10,766 bases of DNA. Source: Oscillospiraceae bacterium (GTDB lineage: Bacteria; Bacillota; Clostridia; Oscillospirales; Ruminococcaceae). Below, piece by piece: positions 1 through 5,258 of this stretch (position 1 is its first letter; each line of letters opens with the position of its first letter). The DNA is taken from assembly GCA_900757485.1 (NCBI GenBank), contig CAAEOA010000135.1, positions 1 to 10,766 on the forward strand, written 5' to 3'. Under the pieces are notes generated by a model. That model saw only the letters and a program-made list of their open reading frames with translations, made no database searches and was not told the DNA's origin. Position numbers and translations under genes: made by a program.

Positions 1-124
1 AACCTCTCTTTCTTTTTGGGAGAAAATGTGTTTTGTGGTGAAACCATTATACCAAAAGGTCTGGGAGGTTCTCAACTTTCATTTAAGTTTACAATACGTA
101 AATATTTGTAAGGTGGTTTTTAAC
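1..124 (+). other. Leader region of the surface-protein gene
   Basis: This stretch precedes the surface-protein gene. Bases 1-8 can pair with 63-70 (AACCTCTC with GGGAGGTT, one G-U pair on the + strand), and ACC 51-53 with GGT 58-60 gives a minor inner hairpin. I find no convincing -35/-10 pair; TACAAT at 90-95 is a possible -10 without a good -35. The stem could belong to a 5' leader or to the end of an upstream gene outside the window. Confidence 0.25.
111..116 (+). promoter_or_regulatory. Ribosome binding site that sets the start at 125
   Basis: AGGTGG lies 8 bases before the ATG at 125. The upstream in-frame ATG at 26 has no such site, and the residues it would add are not a signal peptide, so translation most likely begins at 125. 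Confidence 0.75.
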
Positions 125-1330
125 ATGAAAAAAGCAATTGCATTGGTAGTGGGGCTTTTTATAATGTGCTCCTTTGCATCATTTTCTACATTTGCAGAAG
201 AATCTGACACTGTAGCCAAAATAGGGGATCAAGCCTTTGCTTCCTTGCAGGATGCTGTTGATTCAATTACCGACAATACAACAGCTACTACGATCGTTCT
301 TCAGAAAAACACAGAAGGGGATGGTGTTAAAGTTCCTTCTGGAAAAAACATTATTTTCGATTTTAATGGATGCACCTATACTATTAATAACAATACTGTC
401 GGTTCTGCCGGCACGGAAACCAACGGGTTTCAGTTGCTTAAAGGATCAACAATTGTTATGCAAAACGGTTCTCTGAAACACGGTGGTTCTGAAAGTTTAA
501 AAATGATGATTCAGAATTATTCTAATTTAACTTTAAAGAATATGATGGTTGACGGTGTTGCTCAAGGCGATAACCAGGCTTGCCAATACGTCATCAGCAA
601 TAACTGCGGTGCATTAAACCTTGTCGGAAATACAAGCGTTACGGCTCCTGAAAGTGCAGTTGTATTCGATGTTTGTGTTACTGGTTACTATCCGGAAGGT
701 GTAACTGTTACAGTTGATACAACCGGTGACATTAAGGGTAATATCGAATATGGAGTTTGGGGAAAAATACCTGCAGAAAATAAAACAGTGCTTGACATCA
801 AAAACATTAACTATACCGGAGAATTTGCAATTGATGAAAATCTGGCTGACATTGCACCAGAAAAAATAAATATTACAGGCGGTACTTTTGCAGAGAAACC
901 GGATGATTCGTTTATCAAAGCATCCGTAGTAGCAAAAGCAACAGAGAATAATAAAACCAATTATTATCTTGGCACTGCGGCTTCGGTAGAGGAAGCTGTT
1001 CAAACTGTCAGTGCAGGCAGCGCTGTTGAAATTTTCAAAGGCGATGTCAGCTTAACCCTTCCCGATAACGTAACAGTGAAAAACAGCGGAAACGGAACCG
1101 TTACAGTGAATACGGTTGCAGTGGAAAGCGGAAAAGAGATTGTTACTAAGGTCGAAAGCGATACCGAAAGCAAAGTGGAAAGCCAGCCGCAAACAGACAC
1201 ATCTTCTGTTTCTTCAACAACCCCTTCTGTAGAAACAGGCGTAGGAAATATGACGGCAATCTGCGTGGCATTGTTAGTGATTTCCCTGTGTGTTGCGAGC
1301 GTAGTCATTTATAAAAGAAAAGAGCAGTAA
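125..1330 (+). CDS. Secreted, C-terminally anchored beta-helix-like surface protein
   Basis: A 401-residue protein with no function I can name. Residues 1-24 are a signal peptide (MKKA, hydrophobic core, probable cleavage after the Ala of TFA). Residues about 55-255 are Asn/Gly/Thr-rich with alternating hydrophobic residues and turns such as LKNM, GTFA and ITGG, as in right-handed parallel beta-helix (pectin-lyase-like) surface proteins. A small module appears twice: IGDQAFASLQDAV at 33-45 and LGTAASVEEAV at 282-292, each followed by strands. Residues 340-372 are a Ser/Thr/Glu linker, 374-395 a membrane segment, and the tail is KRKEQ. SVETG at 368-372, just before the membrane segment, resembles a degenerate sortase motif without the usual LP. 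No catalytic residues are recognisable, so an adhesin or structural role is an inference. The start at 125 is chosen for its ribosome site and signal peptide; an in-frame ATG at 26 is unlikely. Confidence 0.75.
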   Translation: MKKAIALVVGLFIMCSFASFSTFAEESDTVAKIGDQAFASLQDAVDSITDNTTATTIVLQKNTEGDGVKVPSGKNIIFDFNGCTYTINNNTVGSAGTETNGFQLLKGSTIVMQNGSLKHGGSESLKMMIQNYSNLTLKNMMVDGVAQGDNQACQYVISNNCGALNLVGNTSVTAPESAVVFDVCVTGYYPEGVTVTVDTTGDIKGNIEYGVWGKIPAENKTVLDIKNINYTGEFAIDENLADIAPEKINITGGTFAEKPDDSFIKASVVAKATENNKTNYYLGTAASVEEAVQTVSAGSAVEIFKGDVSLTLPDNVTVKNSGNGTVTVNTVAVESGKEIVTKVESDTESKVESQPQTDTSSVSSTTPSVETGVGNMTAICVALLVISLCVASVVIYKRKEQ

Positions 1331-1372
1331 TTTGTACAAAGCGGACAAGCTTTGAAAAATAGAGGATGAAAA

Positions 1373-1399
1373 GAAACGGTAGCCAAAGGCTGCCGTTTC
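1373..1399. terminator. Hairpin downstream of the surface-protein gene, possible terminator
   Basis: A 12-bp stem (1373-1384 with 1388-1399) has an AAA loop. On the + strand the one imperfect pair is U-G, but no T run follows. On the - strand that pair is an A-C mismatch, but the stem is followed by TTTTC. It may end the surface-protein transcript weakly, or stop transcription arriving from the right. A smaller 6-bp hairpin, CAAAGC/GCTTTG, lies at 1337-1354. Confidence 0.45.
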
Positions 1400-1435
1400 A
1401 GTCTACGTAGGAAATATAACGAAAAGCGAAATGTC

Positions 1436-1536
1436 CCTCGCCTCTATTGGCGGCAAGTAGCGGGTTCCACTTACTTTTTCCGGTGGTGGATTGTACCAAC
1501 ACCGGAACGTTGAATGGCGGGGCTTTGCCACTTGTT
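1436..1536 (+). other. Unexplained, probably structured intergenic stretch
   Basis: Part of a 336-base gap without a gene. Several pairings can be drawn: a small hairpin TCGCC/GGCGG (1438-1442 with 1449-1453, loop TCTATT); an 8-bp perfect stem TTCCGGTG/CACCGGAA (1478-1485 with 1500-1507) extended by TGG/CCA around loop ATTGTA; TGGC/GCCA (1515-1518 with 1527-1530); and a closing helix GGCAAGT/ACTTGTT (1452-1458 with 1530-1536). The imperfect pairs in the first and last helices are G-U on the + strand but A-C on the - strand, which favours a + strand RNA. No promoter or U-tract terminator is clear. I do not recognise it as a known RNA family. Confidence 0.35.
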
Positions 1537-1566
1537 GAATACAAAAATGATAATATCATATTCTGC

Positions 1567-1625
1567 TTGCATACACTTTTATTTTAACTTTTCCCTAAAC
1601 GATTGATCTTGAAAAATGTATGCAA
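1567..1625. repeat. Imperfect 14-bp inverted repeat beside the rnpB terminator
   Basis: TTGCATACA at 1567-1575 is perfectly complementary to TGTATGCAA at 1617-1625. After one C/A mismatch the arms continue with TTTT/AAAA, making arms 1567-1580 and 1612-1625 around a 31-base centre. It directly abuts the rnpB terminator at 1627. It could be a protein-binding site, a cruciform or chance in AT-rich DNA. Confidence 0.4.
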
Positions 1626-1626
1626 A

Positions 1627-1651
1627 ATCCGGACAGCAGGGCTGTCCGGAT
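1627..1651 (-). terminator. rnpB intrinsic terminator
   Basis: A perfect 11-bp stem, ATCCGGACAGC (1627-1637) with GCTGTCCGGAT (1641-1651), has a 3-base loop. Read on the minus strand it is followed by TTTGCATACATTTTT. It lies 15 bases beyond the predicted 3' end of rnpB. Confidence 0.8.
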
Positions 1652-1666
1652 ACGGAAATGCATAGG

Positions 1667-2003
1667 AAAGTGACTAAACCTGTAAGCCGGGTTCTGTTAA
1701 ATACAGCAATCTATCTTGGCGTCGCGTCGCCGCGACGCTCCAGCCACCCGTCGAGACCGTCGAGCCAACGATAACATCCCGGTCGGTGTTGCATCGGATA
1801 GGGTTTACATGGCATTGCGGTCTCCCGCAATCCGGTGAGCTCTTACCTCGCCTTTCCATCCTTACCGGATTGCTCCGGCGGTTTCTTTCTGTTGCACTAG
1901 CCCTAAAGTCGCCTTCGGCTGCCGTTAGCAGCTATCCTGCTCTGTGATGCCCGGACTTTCCTCACGGTAAAAACCGCGCTGCTGTACAGTTTACTCACTT
2001 TTT
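1667..2003 (-). ncRNA. rnpB: RNase P RNA, bacterial type A
   Basis: This is the catalytic RNA of RNase P, which removes 5' leaders from pre-tRNAs together with protein RnpA. On the minus strand the universal core elements are in order: GAGGAAAGTCCGGGC (1949-1963; P4 5' strand and neighbours), GGTAAGAGCTCACCG, then ATGTAAACCC, and near the 3' end ACAGAACCCGGCTTACAG (P4 3' strand, around 1680-1697). The ends pair as P1: AAAGTGA near 2001 with TCACTTT near 1667. An 8-bp stem (1719-1726 with 1731-1738) capped by a GCGA tetraloop sits where type A molecules carry P18. Length is about 337 bases, normal for type A. The ends are estimated from P1 and from the promoter, so each may be off by a few bases. 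Confidence 0.96.
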
Positions 2004-2008
2004 ATAAC

Positions 2009-2037
2009 AGTATAGCATATTTTGAAAACAGATGCAA
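2009..2037 (-). promoter_or_regulatory. rnpB promoter (SigA-type, extended -10)
   Basis: On the minus strand, -35 TTGCAT (2032-2037), a 17-bp spacer and -10 TATACT (2009-2014) preceded by TGC. The expected start near 2002 agrees with the 5' end of the P1 helix of RNase P RNA. Confidence 0.7.
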
Positions 2038-2057
2038 GGAATAATTTTATAAAACAC

Positions 2058-2086
2058 TTGCAAATCAAATTAATTTATGTTATAAT
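2058..2086 (+). promoter_or_regulatory. secG promoter (SigA-type, extended -10)
   Basis: -35 TTGCAA (2058-2063), a 17-bp spacer and consensus -10 TATAAT (2081-2086) preceded by TGT. Transcription should start near 2093, giving a leader of about 30 bases. It lies back to back with the rnpB promoter; the two -35 elements are 20 bp apart. Confidence 0.82.
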
Positions 2087-2123
2087 AACAAAAGCTATCA
2101 AAAAGAAACCGGAGGAATAATAT

Positions 2124-2378
2124 ATGAATCCTATAGAGATTGTCGGCGGTGTATTATTGCTGATATCCAGTGTTTTAATTATACTGATCGTTATGATGCA
2201 GAGTGGACGGGAGTCTAATATGTCTGCCAGCTTAACCGGAACCCAAGCTGATTCTTATTTGGGAAGAAACCAAAGCAGAACCAAGGAAGCAAGACTTGCA
2301 AGATTGACTAAGGTCCTTGCCGTTGTTTTCTTTGTAGTTACGCTTGCGGTTAATTTAATTACCGTGTTGGTGAAATAA
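2124..2378 (+). CDS. secG: Preprotein translocase subunit SecG
   Basis: An 84-residue inner-membrane protein, the small accessory subunit of the SecYEG channel, which supports SecA-driven export. Residues about 5-25 form the first membrane segment and 63-83 the second. Between them lies the cytoplasmic loop with the family's typical MMQSGR stretch (residues 24-29), a Gly/Ser-rich part and a basic segment (RTKEARLARLTK). Length and two-segment layout fit SecG. GGAGG at 2111-2115 lies 8 bases before the ATG. It is transcribed alone from its own promoter and ends before a strong hairpin at 2418-2460. In many Firmicutes secG is followed by rnr and smpB, but here the next gene is convergent, so secG is a single-gene transcript. 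Confidence 0.93.
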   Translation: MNPIEIVGGVLLLISSVLIILIVMMQSGRESNMSASLTGTQADSYLGRNQSRTKEARLARLTKVLAVVFFVVTLAVNLITVLVK

Positions 2379-2417
2379 CCGGCGAGATCCGATCAGGCAA
2401 GTATTACTTTCAATTGT

Positions 2418-2460
2418 AAAAGCCGTTGCAACGAAATTTAATTTCGTTGCAACGGCTTTT
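2418..2460. terminator. Bidirectional terminator between secG and the AI-2E-family gene
   Basis: A perfect 20-bp stem (2418-2437 with 2441-2460) has a TTA loop. The + strand continues GTATTTTTCTTTTC after a terminal TTTT; the - strand ends in TTTT and is moderately T-rich beyond. It lies between the 3' ends of two convergent genes and can serve both. Each arm contains the 10-bp palindrome CGTTGCAACG. Confidence 0.88.
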
Positions 2461-2545
2461 GTATTTTTCTTTTCAAACGATACATTTATAGATTGCCTGG
2501 CGAACATGAAACAAAGGATGCGCATTGTGTGTGCTACCGAAAGCC

Positions 2546-3787
2546 TCATATTTCCGGTTCTTCATTCGGCATTTCCGATTTGGGATTTCCAATATAAGCC
2601 AGTGTATCTGAAGGCTGGTTTTTCTTTTTCAACCGTTCCTCTATTAAGGTTTTTAGGAGGGAATAAACCACCGCAAAAGTCGGTACGCCGAGGAGCATGC
2701 CGAGGAATCCGAATAAGCCGCCCCCTAATAATATAGCGAAAATGACCCAAAAGGCAGGCAACCCGGTAGAATCACCGAGAATTTTCGGGCCAAGTAGATT
2801 GCCGTCAAATTGCTGGATGATAATAATGATGATAATGAATAAAAGCGCCTTTAGCGGATCTTCAAACAGCAGAATCACTGCGCAGGGAATAGCACCGATA
2901 ATCGGACCGAAAAACGGAATAACGTTAGTGACGCCGATAATAACGCTGATCAGTACCGCGTAGGGCATTTTGACAATAAACAACACAACAAAGGTAATGA
3001 TACCGATAATTAGGGAATCCAAAAGCTTTCCGGTTACAAATCCGCCGAAGATATGATGAGTGCGTCTGGTGTTGCGGAGGATGCGGTCGGTATGTTGTTT
3101 GGAAAACAATGCGTAAAGGATTTTTTTAGTTTGTGCCGCAAATTTTTCCTTGCTGAACATTACATAGATAGAAATGATGATACCGAGTACAAAGTTTTTC
3201 ACACCGTTTACGACGCCGATGGCGCTTCCAATCACAAAGTCGGTTACGTTGCCGATGAGTTGATTGATGGTAGGCGTTGCTTTTTCCAGTAAACTTTGCG
3301 CGCTGTTAATCAAACCGTCCAGGCTGTTGCCTAATAAAGAGGAAAGCATTTTGTTGCCGGCAATGGTTTGATCTCCCCAGTTCTTTGCCGCTTCCAGATA
3401 GCCCGGTATCTTGTCAAATAAGCCTTTGATGCTGCCTGCCAATTGAGGAAGTATAATGCTCAGCAGTCCGCCTAAGCACAGCAGTACGGTCAGAACTGTC
3501 ACTGTAATGGAAAGAATGCGAGGCAGACGGGATGACGGATTTTTACCTAAGTTTTTTTTCAGCAGTTTGCGGAAACATTTTTCTTCAAAAAAAACCAATA
3601 TGGGATTCAATAAATAGGCAAAGGCAAGCCCGAGAATAATCGGCATTAAGATAGAGAAAACCTTGCTCATCGCGCTCAGGACGACATCTATTTTTAACAG
3701 GAACAGCAAAAATAAAATACTTGCTGCAACAACGAGAAAGGCGACTAATCCCATAGCAATATATTTTTTGCTCCATTGGAGTTTCAT
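2546..3787 (-). CDS. AI-2E/PerM-family membrane transporter
   Basis: A 413-residue polytopic membrane protein of the AI-2E transporter (formerly UPF0118/DUF20) family. Substrates differ among members: autoinducer-2 export is reported for one, and Na+/H+ antiport for others, so the substrate here is unknown. Membrane segments fall near residues 10-31, 44-67, 92-115, 187-210, 255-272, 277-308, 312-325 and 345-380. Family hallmarks are visible: GVTNVIPFFGPIIGAIP (285-301) and QQFDGNLLGPKILGDSTGLP (325-344). A run of seven Ile (318-324) precedes the second motif. Residues 115-185 form the long, less conserved loop typical of the family. The tail after 383 is hydrophilic. AAAGGAG at 3797-3803 lies 9 bases before the ATG. 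It is downstream of the foldase gene in the same orientation, 78 bases away, with a hairpin between them, so it may depend partly on read-through. Confidence 0.9.
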   Translation of the reverse strand: MKLQWSKKYIAMGLVAFLVVAASILFLLFLLKIDVVLSAMSKVFSILMPIILGLAFAYLLNPILVFFEEKCFRKLLKKNLGKNPSSRLPRILSITVTVLTVLLCLGGLLSIILPQLAGSIKGLFDKIPGYLEAAKNWGDQTIAGNKMLSSLLGNSLDGLINSAQSLLEKATPTINQLIGNVTDFVIGSAIGVVNGVKNFVLGIIISIYVMFSKEKFAAQTKKILYALFSKQHTDRILRNTRRTHHIFGGFVTGKLLDSLIIGIITFVVLFIVKMPYAVLISVIIGVTNVIPFFGPIIGAIPCAVILLFEDPLKALLFIIIIIIIQQFDGNLLGPKILGDSTGLPAFWVIFAILLGGGLFGFLGMLLGVPTFAVVYSLLKTLIEERLKKKNQPSDTLAYIGNPKSEMPNEEPEI

Positions 3788-3808
3788 TTTCTGCCTCTCC
3801 TTTCAAAA

Positions 3809-3836
3809 AGTATATTTGTGAGAAAGCCCTCTGCAA
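3809..3836 (-). promoter_or_regulatory. Possible weak promoter of the AI-2E-family gene
   Basis: On the minus strand, TTGCAG (3831-3836), a 16-bp spacer and TATACT (3809-3814). The -35 overlaps one arm of the hairpin at 3826-3853, and transcription starting near 3802 would place the ribosome site at the very 5' end. It is therefore doubtful. Confidence 0.3.
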
Positions 3837-3853
3837 TAATTATTACAGAGGGC
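3826..3853 (-). terminator. Hairpin after the foldase gene, probable weak terminator
   Basis: GCCCTCTG (3826-3833) pairs with CAGAGGGC (3846-3853); after one mismatch the stem continues through AATAA/TTATT. On the minus strand it is followed by TTTCTC, a poor U tract. It starts 13 bases past the foldase stop codon, so partial read-through into the AI-2E-family gene is plausible. Confidence 0.6.
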
Positions 3854-3865
3854 AAAATGTTTTAA

Positions 3866-5044
3866 TTAAGATAATTTCAGTTTGGACAGTTTATAGCGTT
3901 TGATAGAATCTTCGTTGGTATCAAATTTGTAATCCTTGTACCATTCTTTCTGCATGGCTTCATATTCATCGCCTTTTAAATCATACAGAACGGTGTCACG
4001 ATATTCTTTAAAAGTATTTTCGTCTTTGGTGATATCGTATTTGATGGTGACATAGTAATTCTCGTCGTCTTCGATGATTAACGGCTCGCCGATTTTAGCG
4101 GTTTCAAATACGCCTTTGATAAACTTATCAGATAAGGACTCATCCTCTTTGTTTACGATTACGATATTCGGATCGGTTTCTTCCTCTTCCGTTGCTGACG
4201 AAGTAGCACCGGAAGAAGTGGAAGCTGTTGAGGAAGTTGACTGAGCAGAAGTTGTTGATACAGTAGAAGTAACTGCGGAAGAGGTTGCCGAAGAAGCCGC
4301 AGATGATGTAGAAGCAGCAGAGGAAGTAGAGGAAGAAGTAGACGCGGCATTTTTTTCTGCCTCAACCACTTTTGCGTAATCTGCAATTAAATCGTCAATC
4401 TTTTCGCCCTTCTTCAAACGGGCAAGATAAGCTTCCGCCTTTTTCTTGAGTTCTGCTTTCCCTTCGGTCTTGAGCTTGTTGCCTTCCGCATCGACCATTT
4501 CCATCTTGATGTATTTCAGCTGTGCATAATTTTCACCCAGTTTTGTCTTGAGATCTGCGTCGCTGACTGCCTCTAAGCCGTCTGTATCATAATATTTTTT
4601 AAAGATCAGATTGCTTTTGTAGCTGTTGGTCAAAATCTTCTTCAAAGAAGTTTGACCGGCGCCGTTGGGCTCATAAATCGTGGAATAATAGTTCCAATAG
4701 CTGGAGATCTGCACATTCAGTTTGTTTTTATCAGATTCGCTTAGTGTTAAACCAAGCTCATCAAATTTCTTTTCGACTGCAACGTAAGTTTTGCAAAGTT
4801 CTGCCACGCGCTCGTTAATCCATACTTCGGCGGTTTTGTCGTCGATTTTCTGGGTGAGAATATCTTTAGTCTTATCCTCTACCTTGCCGCTGGCTTCCAT
4901 GTATGCATTCACTTGATAAGCAATATACATACCGGAGGTAATCGTGGTATCGTCTATTTTGTAAGACCACGTAGTGTCTTTGCAGGCGGCGAGAGAAAGC
5001 AAAGCGGAAACCGCAATCAGCCCGGCTGCAATTCTTTTCATCAT
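3866..5044 (-). CDS. Foldase-like lipoprotein with a split, degenerate parvulin-type domain
   Basis: A 392-residue exported lipoprotein, probably a PrsA/SurA-like chaperone on the outer face of the membrane. Residues 1-21 are a lipoprotein signal with lipobox LAAC, Cys21 being the lipidated residue. Residues about 22-165 are helical, as in SurA-N/PrsA chaperone domains. Residues 170-227 look like the first half of a parvulin domain (QLKYIKMEM, then KAEAYLARLKKGEKIDDLIADYAK) and 291-344 like the second (LSDKFIKGVFETAKIGEPLI and YYVTIKYD). Between them lies a 52-residue linker, 234-285, almost only Ser, Thr and Ala (bases 4190-4345). The catalytic His expected in the first strand is absent, so isomerase activity is doubtful. 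Position after mfd matches prsA-like genes of other Firmicutes. The frame stays open to 5197, but the lipoprotein signal places the start at 5044, 5041, or at a TTG at 5050. Confidence 0.75.
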   Translation of the reverse strand: MMKRIAAGLIAVSALLSLAACKDTTWSYKIDDTTITSGMYIAYQVNAYMEASGKVEDKTKDILTQKIDDKTAEVWINERVAELCKTYVAVEKKFDELGLTLSESDKNKLNVQISSYWNYYSTIYEPNGAGQTSLKKILTNSYKSNLIFKKYYDTDGLEAVSDADLKTKLGENYAQLKYIKMEMVDAEGNKLKTEGKAELKKKAEAYLARLKKGEKIDDLIADYAKVVEAEKNAASTSSSTSSAASTSSAASSATSSAVTSTVSTTSAQSTSSTASTSSGATSSATEEEETDPNIVIVNKEDESLSDKFIKGVFETAKIGEPLIIEDDENYYVTIKYDITKDENTFKEYRDTVLYDLKGDEYEAMQKEWYKDYKFDTNEDSIKRYKLSKLKLS

Positions 5045-5062
5045 CTTCAATTTTTTATCATT

Positions 5063-5068
5063 CCTTCC
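5063..5068 (-). promoter_or_regulatory. Ribosome binding site of the foldase gene, unusual spacing
   Basis: GGAAGG is the only good ribosome site before the lipoprotein signal. It is 12 bases from the TTG at 5050 but 18 from the ATG at 5044, so a TTG start, adding Met-Lys before the two Met residues, cannot be excluded. A small hairpin (5069-5086) touches its 5' side. Confidence 0.5.
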
Positions 5069-5140
5069 AGACGCAAAACCACGTCTAATTAAAACTGAAA
5101 TAAGAAGCCCGCCGTTCTTCTGAGGAGCGGTGCTCTTATT
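5069..5140 (-). promoter_or_regulatory. Structured leader of the foldase gene, possible attenuator
   Basis: On the minus strand, AATAAGA (5134-5140) pairs with TCTTATT (5099-5105) and the stem continues with GC/GC and CCGC/GCGG past two bulges, followed by the T-rich TTCAGTTTTAATT. A second hairpin, AGACGT/GCGTCT (5069-5086), abuts the ribosome site. Both lie downstream of the predicted promoter and upstream of the start codon. The first hairpin could also be the mfd terminator. Confidence 0.45.
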
Positions 5141-5206
5141 TTTTCTCGGCGAAAATACAGATATCCGCTGAGAACGCTGAATCTTAGATCGAATCAATTA
5201 AACTTT

Positions 5207-5235
5207 ATTATACAGGAAAATCAAAAAAAAGTCCA
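5207..5235 (-). promoter_or_regulatory. Foldase gene promoter (SigA-type)
   Basis: On the minus strand, -35 TGGACT (5230-5235), a 17-bp T-rich spacer and consensus -10 TATAAT (5207-5212). The start would be near 5200, giving a leader of about 156 bases. It lies just past the mfd stop codon. Confidence 0.65.
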
Positions 5236-5258
5236 GTATAACTTTGTTAATTTTTGTA

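Noticed and set aside
26..124. N-terminal 33-codon extension of the surface protein
   Set aside because: No ribosome site before the ATG at 26, and it would bury the signal peptide.
614..1003. 129-codon Cys/Ile/Phe-rich frame opposite the surface-protein gene
   Set aside because: The composition is that of an antisense shadow, with no ribosome site; the + frame has a signal peptide and membrane anchor.
1436..1536. SRP RNA, tRNA or tmRNA identity for the structured gap
   Set aside because: No SRP core (no GGAAGGAAGCA-type loop), no tRNA cloverleaf with a T-arm, and no tmRNA ends. A 6S-type rod could not be drawn convincingly.
1674..1859. 61-codon open frame on the - strand
   Set aside because: It lies wholly within RNase P RNA.
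4192..4345. GA-rich tandem tract as a CRISPR or mobile repeat
   Set aside because: It is in frame within a coding sequence and simply encodes Ser, Thr and Ala.
4159..4386. Leu-rich frame on the - strand inside the foldase gene
   Set aside because: It is the Ser/Thr/Ala repeat read in another frame, which yields Leu/Pro/Gln runs.
5045..5197. N-terminal 51-codon extension of the foldase
   Set aside because: It spans the predicted leader hairpins and starts at the promoter; its translation is unlike a lipoprotein signal.
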